Positions 61,498-64,000 of a stretch of DNA of 64,000 nucleotides are shown here, one piece after another; positions within the stretch are counted from its first letter, which is position 1, and each line of letters opens with the position of its first letter. The stretch is from JBBRHQ01 sp963720735 (lineage in GTDB: Bacteria > Actinomycetota > Thermoleophilia > Solirubrobacterales > 70-9). A program made the position numbers and the translations under genes. The DNA lies in NCBI GenBank assembly GCA_963720735.1, contig CAVRGL010000005.1, forward strand, positions 248,001 to 312,000. The letters run 5' to 3'. The notes beneath the pieces are model-generated. The model did no database searches. It was not told where the DNA came from and was given only the letters and a program-made list of their open reading frames with translations.

Positions 61498-62573
61498 TTG
61501 GGCCGCCACCCCCTTCCTCACCCCGATCGCGGGCGTCGCCCGGATCTGCGCGCGACTCGGCGTCGCGGTGGCCGCCTTCGGGTCGCTGCTGGCGCTGGTG
61601 CTGACCGGCTGCGCGAACGCCGGAGAGCCCAGTCGCGACCGACCGACCCCACACGGCTTCGGCCAGATCTTCTCCCCGAGGAGCTTCTGGAATCGGCCCC
61701 TTCGCAGGTCCGCGCGCGATCGACCCCCACTCAGCAGCGATGGTCAGCGGCTTGGTGGGTGAGGTGAACTCCGAGCTGGCTCGCGACTACGGCCCCTGGA
61801 TCAACACCAGGGAATACAGCGTGCCCGTCTACACGGTCGGACGACGACAACGGAAGGTCAGAGTCGCCCTCGACCGCCATCTTCCGGCCCTCCAGCGGGC
61901 AGTCGACGCCGTGCCGATCCCCGCCCGGGCCCGCCCGGCCGCCGGAAGCGACCGCCACATGGTCATCCTGCAGCCCTCCACCGACCGGATGTGGGAGTTC
62001 TGGCGGATGCGCAAGGTCCATGGCCACTGGCACGCGGGGGCCGCCGGCGCGATGCGCCACGTCTCCACCAACCCGGGCCGGTTCGGCCCCCGCGCCTGGC
62101 CCGGGGCACAGCCCTGGTGGGGCGCGACCGCAACCGGCCTGCCGCTGCTCGGCGGCCTGATGACGATCCGACGAGCTGAAGCAGGGACGCATCGATCATG
62201 CCCTGGCGATGGCGATCCCCGACTCGCGAAGCCGGTGTCTGGGCGCGCCCGGCGACCCACGGCGACGGCAACGTGCTCGGACCAAACGCCCTCCCCGAAG
62301 GAGCCCGGCTGCGACTCGACCCGAGCCTCGACCTCGAGCAAGCTCCGTCTTCCGCCGATGACCCGGATGATGGCCGAGGCGGCCCAGCGCTACGGCATCG
62401 TGATCCGCGACCGCTCCGGAGTGGTCGCCTTCTACGGCCAGGACCCGACCCCGACCGGAAAGAACCCCTACCCCTCGATCTTCCGGAATCGCTCCCCAAG
62501 CGAGCTGCTGGCCAAGTTCCCGTGGCGCCGGCTGCGGGTGCTGAGACTGCACGTACGTCGCAGCGGCGTGTGA
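61498..62573 (+). CDS. Exported/lipoprotein of unknown function, tandem copy B (several frame breaks)
   Basis: Paralogue of the preceding gene, about 360 residues after repair. An N-terminal hydrophobic segment ends at a Cys (LALVLTGC), suggesting a lipoprotein. FSPRSFWNRPL, GLVGEVNSELARDYGPWINT, DRMWEFWRMRKVHG, WWGATATGLPLLGG and LPPMTRMMAEAAQRYG follow. Breaks near 61700, 62168, 62224 and 62331 are repaired by CG or GA units. The start is uncertain; TTG 61498 would need another upstream repair. Function unknown. Confidence 0.66.
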
Positions 62574-62699
62574 GGACTCGACTCTCGCGAGGATCGGCTC
62601 AGCTCTCACCCCGGAACCGGCGCCACCGCCGAACCGCCGGGCGGATGGATCGGCGCGAGGCTTCGGCTGAGCGAGACACCGCGTAGCCGGGACCGCTCA

Positions 62700-63347
62700 T
62701 CATGCGCCTGCCCCTCGGTGCCGAAGGCAAACGGACTGCAGCGGCGCGAGAGCAATGCCATCGACGATCGAGTCGGCGGTCTCTGCGCCCTCGAGATCGA
62801 TCGACATTCCGATCGGATGAAACTGGCGCGCGTATGGAAATCGAGCCCGAAGAACGGAACGAGCTCCGGATGGCGCTCGGCCAGGCGAATCCCCTCCCGG
62901 CCCGGAGCCCAGCCGTCGTACTTGCGATTCCAGACCTCGATGCCGGCGAGACGCGAGATTTCGATTTCGCCCAGCGCCTGCCAGGCGTCCCTTCGTCCCG
63001 GGTGGGCGAGGACCGCCGCCCCACCCTCCTCGGCGGCATCGGTGAGCAGCTGGTCGGTTTCCCGCGCTTCACCGAGGAAGGGGAGATCACCCCAAACCGC
63101 GATGTGCAGGTGATTCGCCCGATCCGAGTATTCGATGCCGGGAACCAGCAGTGCCCCCTGGGCGCTGGCTTCCCTGCAGGCCTCTCGATAGGCATCCCAG
63201 CGATCCTCGTCGAAGCCCCGATCGTGCTCCGCCATCAGAACGGCGCGCGTAGCCGCGCCGCCTGAATTCCCGAGCAATGTCCTCGAGCGACCAGCTTCCG
63301 TCATAGGACCAATCCGAGTGAACGTGGGCGGCTGCCTTCACGCTCAC
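62700..63347 (-). CDS. PHP-domain metal-dependent phosphoesterase (two frame breaks)
   Basis: About 217 residues after repair. Metal ligands of the PHP fold are visible: AAHVHSDWSYDGSW (His-x-His), LMAEHDRGFDED, VPGIEYSDRANHLHI, VLAHPGRRDAW and FFGLDFHTR. Breaks near 63252 (GC unit) and 62838 (one base) are corrected. GTG 63347 overlaps the stop of the ATP-grasp gene (GTGA), so the two are a coupled pair. The substrate is unknown; related PHP proteins hydrolyse phosphate esters of histidinol or nucleotides. Confidence 0.8.
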
Positions 63348-64000
63348 CTCTCTCTCCGGCGGCTGCGCCGCACCGCTCCGAGGACGGTCGAGACGGTGTC
63401 GTCGACCAGAACCCCGAGCTCCCCTCGACGCCAGTTGTAGGCGCGATCCCCGCGGCGCCAGCTGAGGACCTCCCGCACGGTTCGCAGCCCGGGAGGGCCA
63501 TCTCACCCCGGCCGACGGCGGACCCCGGAGCACGGCCAGCAGGTGGACGGCCTCGCGGCCGAGATGGCGAGCGTGGACTCCCGAAACGGCGCCGCTTTCC
63601 GGGACCCCGTCGGTTCCTTCGCCCAGCGCCTGCGAGACGGCCCAAGCCGGATATTCGAGCGATGCAGCCCTCGATAGCGCCATGCTCCCCCAGGCTCGGC
63701 CGTTCAACTCGATGAACCACGGCTTCCCTTCGGTGTCGCGAAGCATCTCGATCATGAATATCCCCGACCAATCGAGTCCGGTGATCATCCGTTCAGCCGT
63801 CTCGCGAATCGAGTCCTGCAGCGGTATCGACATGCAGGCGCTCGATCCCGAACCGGCCGGATTCATCATCCGAATCCGTCGATGTGCGCTCCAGGCCCGA
63901 ATGCCCGCGCTGGTTGCCAGACCGAAAACGCCCTCCCCTGTGCCCTCCAGGCGCGGTTGGGCGATCAGTGCAGATCCCTGCGGCGCCCGCCCGATCACTC
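63344..64000 (-). CDS. ATP-grasp protein (CPSase-like), C-terminal part (one frame break)
   Basis: Partial at the right edge. ATP-grasp core residues are seen in LDWSGIFMIEMLRDTEGKPW and FIELNGRAWGSMALSRAASL (metal-binding Glu and Asn). The C-terminal approximately 60 residues (LRTVREVLSWRRGDRAYNW) are read after repairing a break near 63506 with one GA unit. ATP-grasp enzymes form acylphosphate-activated amide or peptide bonds. It is translationally coupled to the PHP gene. The N-terminal half is outside the window. Confidence 0.78.

Overview
The window is about 64 kb of very GC-rich bacterial DNA packed with short, overlapping (ATGA/GTGA/TTGA) genes. Codon use, a WS/DGAT acyltransferase, a MoaD-MoaE fusion, several Vgb-like GPDGALWFT propellers and many lipoproteins and secreted propellers suggest an actinobacterium, plausibly a Thermoleophilia/Solirubrobacterales-type genome. 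This placement is an inference from gene style, with no marker gene to test it. No tRNA, rRNA, CRISPR array, IS element or phage module was seen.

Layout. (1) 1-6.3 kb: the N-terminal part of IspH, a WS/DGAT, a DMT transporter, then molybdenum-cofactor genes moeA-moaX-moaC-mogA and mobA. (2) 6.3-13.4 kb: a cupin, a Mo/W-bis-MGD oxidoreductase, the molybdate importer modABC with an HTH-TOBE regulator, and moaA. (3) 13.5-20.1 kb: a CPA1 antiporter with an orphan membrane sensor, a GAF-GAF-PucR regulator, and an ammonium transporter followed by three small membrane proteins. (4) 20.1-31.5 kb: module 1, a class-I amidotransferase, a glutamine-synthetase-like ligase, three glutamate-synthase-like subunits (MgsA/B/C type), an unknown 147-residue protein and a DAO-type FAD oxidase; then a sialidase-fold protein, an HD protein, an isochorismatase-type hydrolase and a second DAO oxidase. 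(5) 31.6-37.2 kb: secreted beta-propeller proteins, including a tandem pair. (6) 37.2-55 kb: module 2. The minus arm reads soxD-soxA-soxG-soxB-like (heterotetrameric sarcosine/N-methylglutamate dehydrogenase), fhs, fchA, gntR. The divergent plus arm reads GmaS-like ligase, mgsA, mgsB, mgsC, a fused NADH-type formate dehydrogenase subunit, fdhA, fdhD. (7) 55-64 kb: a b-type-cytochrome-like membrane protein, an fdhD remnant, an RTX protein, a universal stress protein, a glycoside hydrolase, sugar-modifying enzymes, two tandem unknown secreted proteins, and a PHP/ATP-grasp pair.

How it fits together. Module 2 reads as an N-methylglutamate-type methylamine route. GmaS makes gamma-glutamylmethylamide, MgsABC converts it to N-methylglutamate, and the four-subunit dehydrogenase releases glutamate and loads the C1 unit on tetrahydrofolate. 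FchA and Fhs take the C1 unit to formate, and the FdhA complex oxidises formate to CO2. The molybdenum uptake and cofactor genes at the left would supply the formate dehydrogenase; a methylene-THF dehydrogenase is not in the window. Module 1 repeats the ligase-synthase-oxidase logic with clearly different proteins and may act on another amine. A matching 16-bp candidate operator lies upstream of both ligase genes, and a GntR/UTRA regulator is encoded at the end of the minus arm, so the two modules may be co-regulated.

Data quality. About 35 reading-frame breaks occur. Nearly all can be repaired by adding back one unit of a short dinucleotide repeat (GAGA, CTCT, CGCG, GTGT, CACA) and a few by one homopolymer base. 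I therefore treat the broken genes as intact genes carrying probable consensus errors, not as real pseudogenes.
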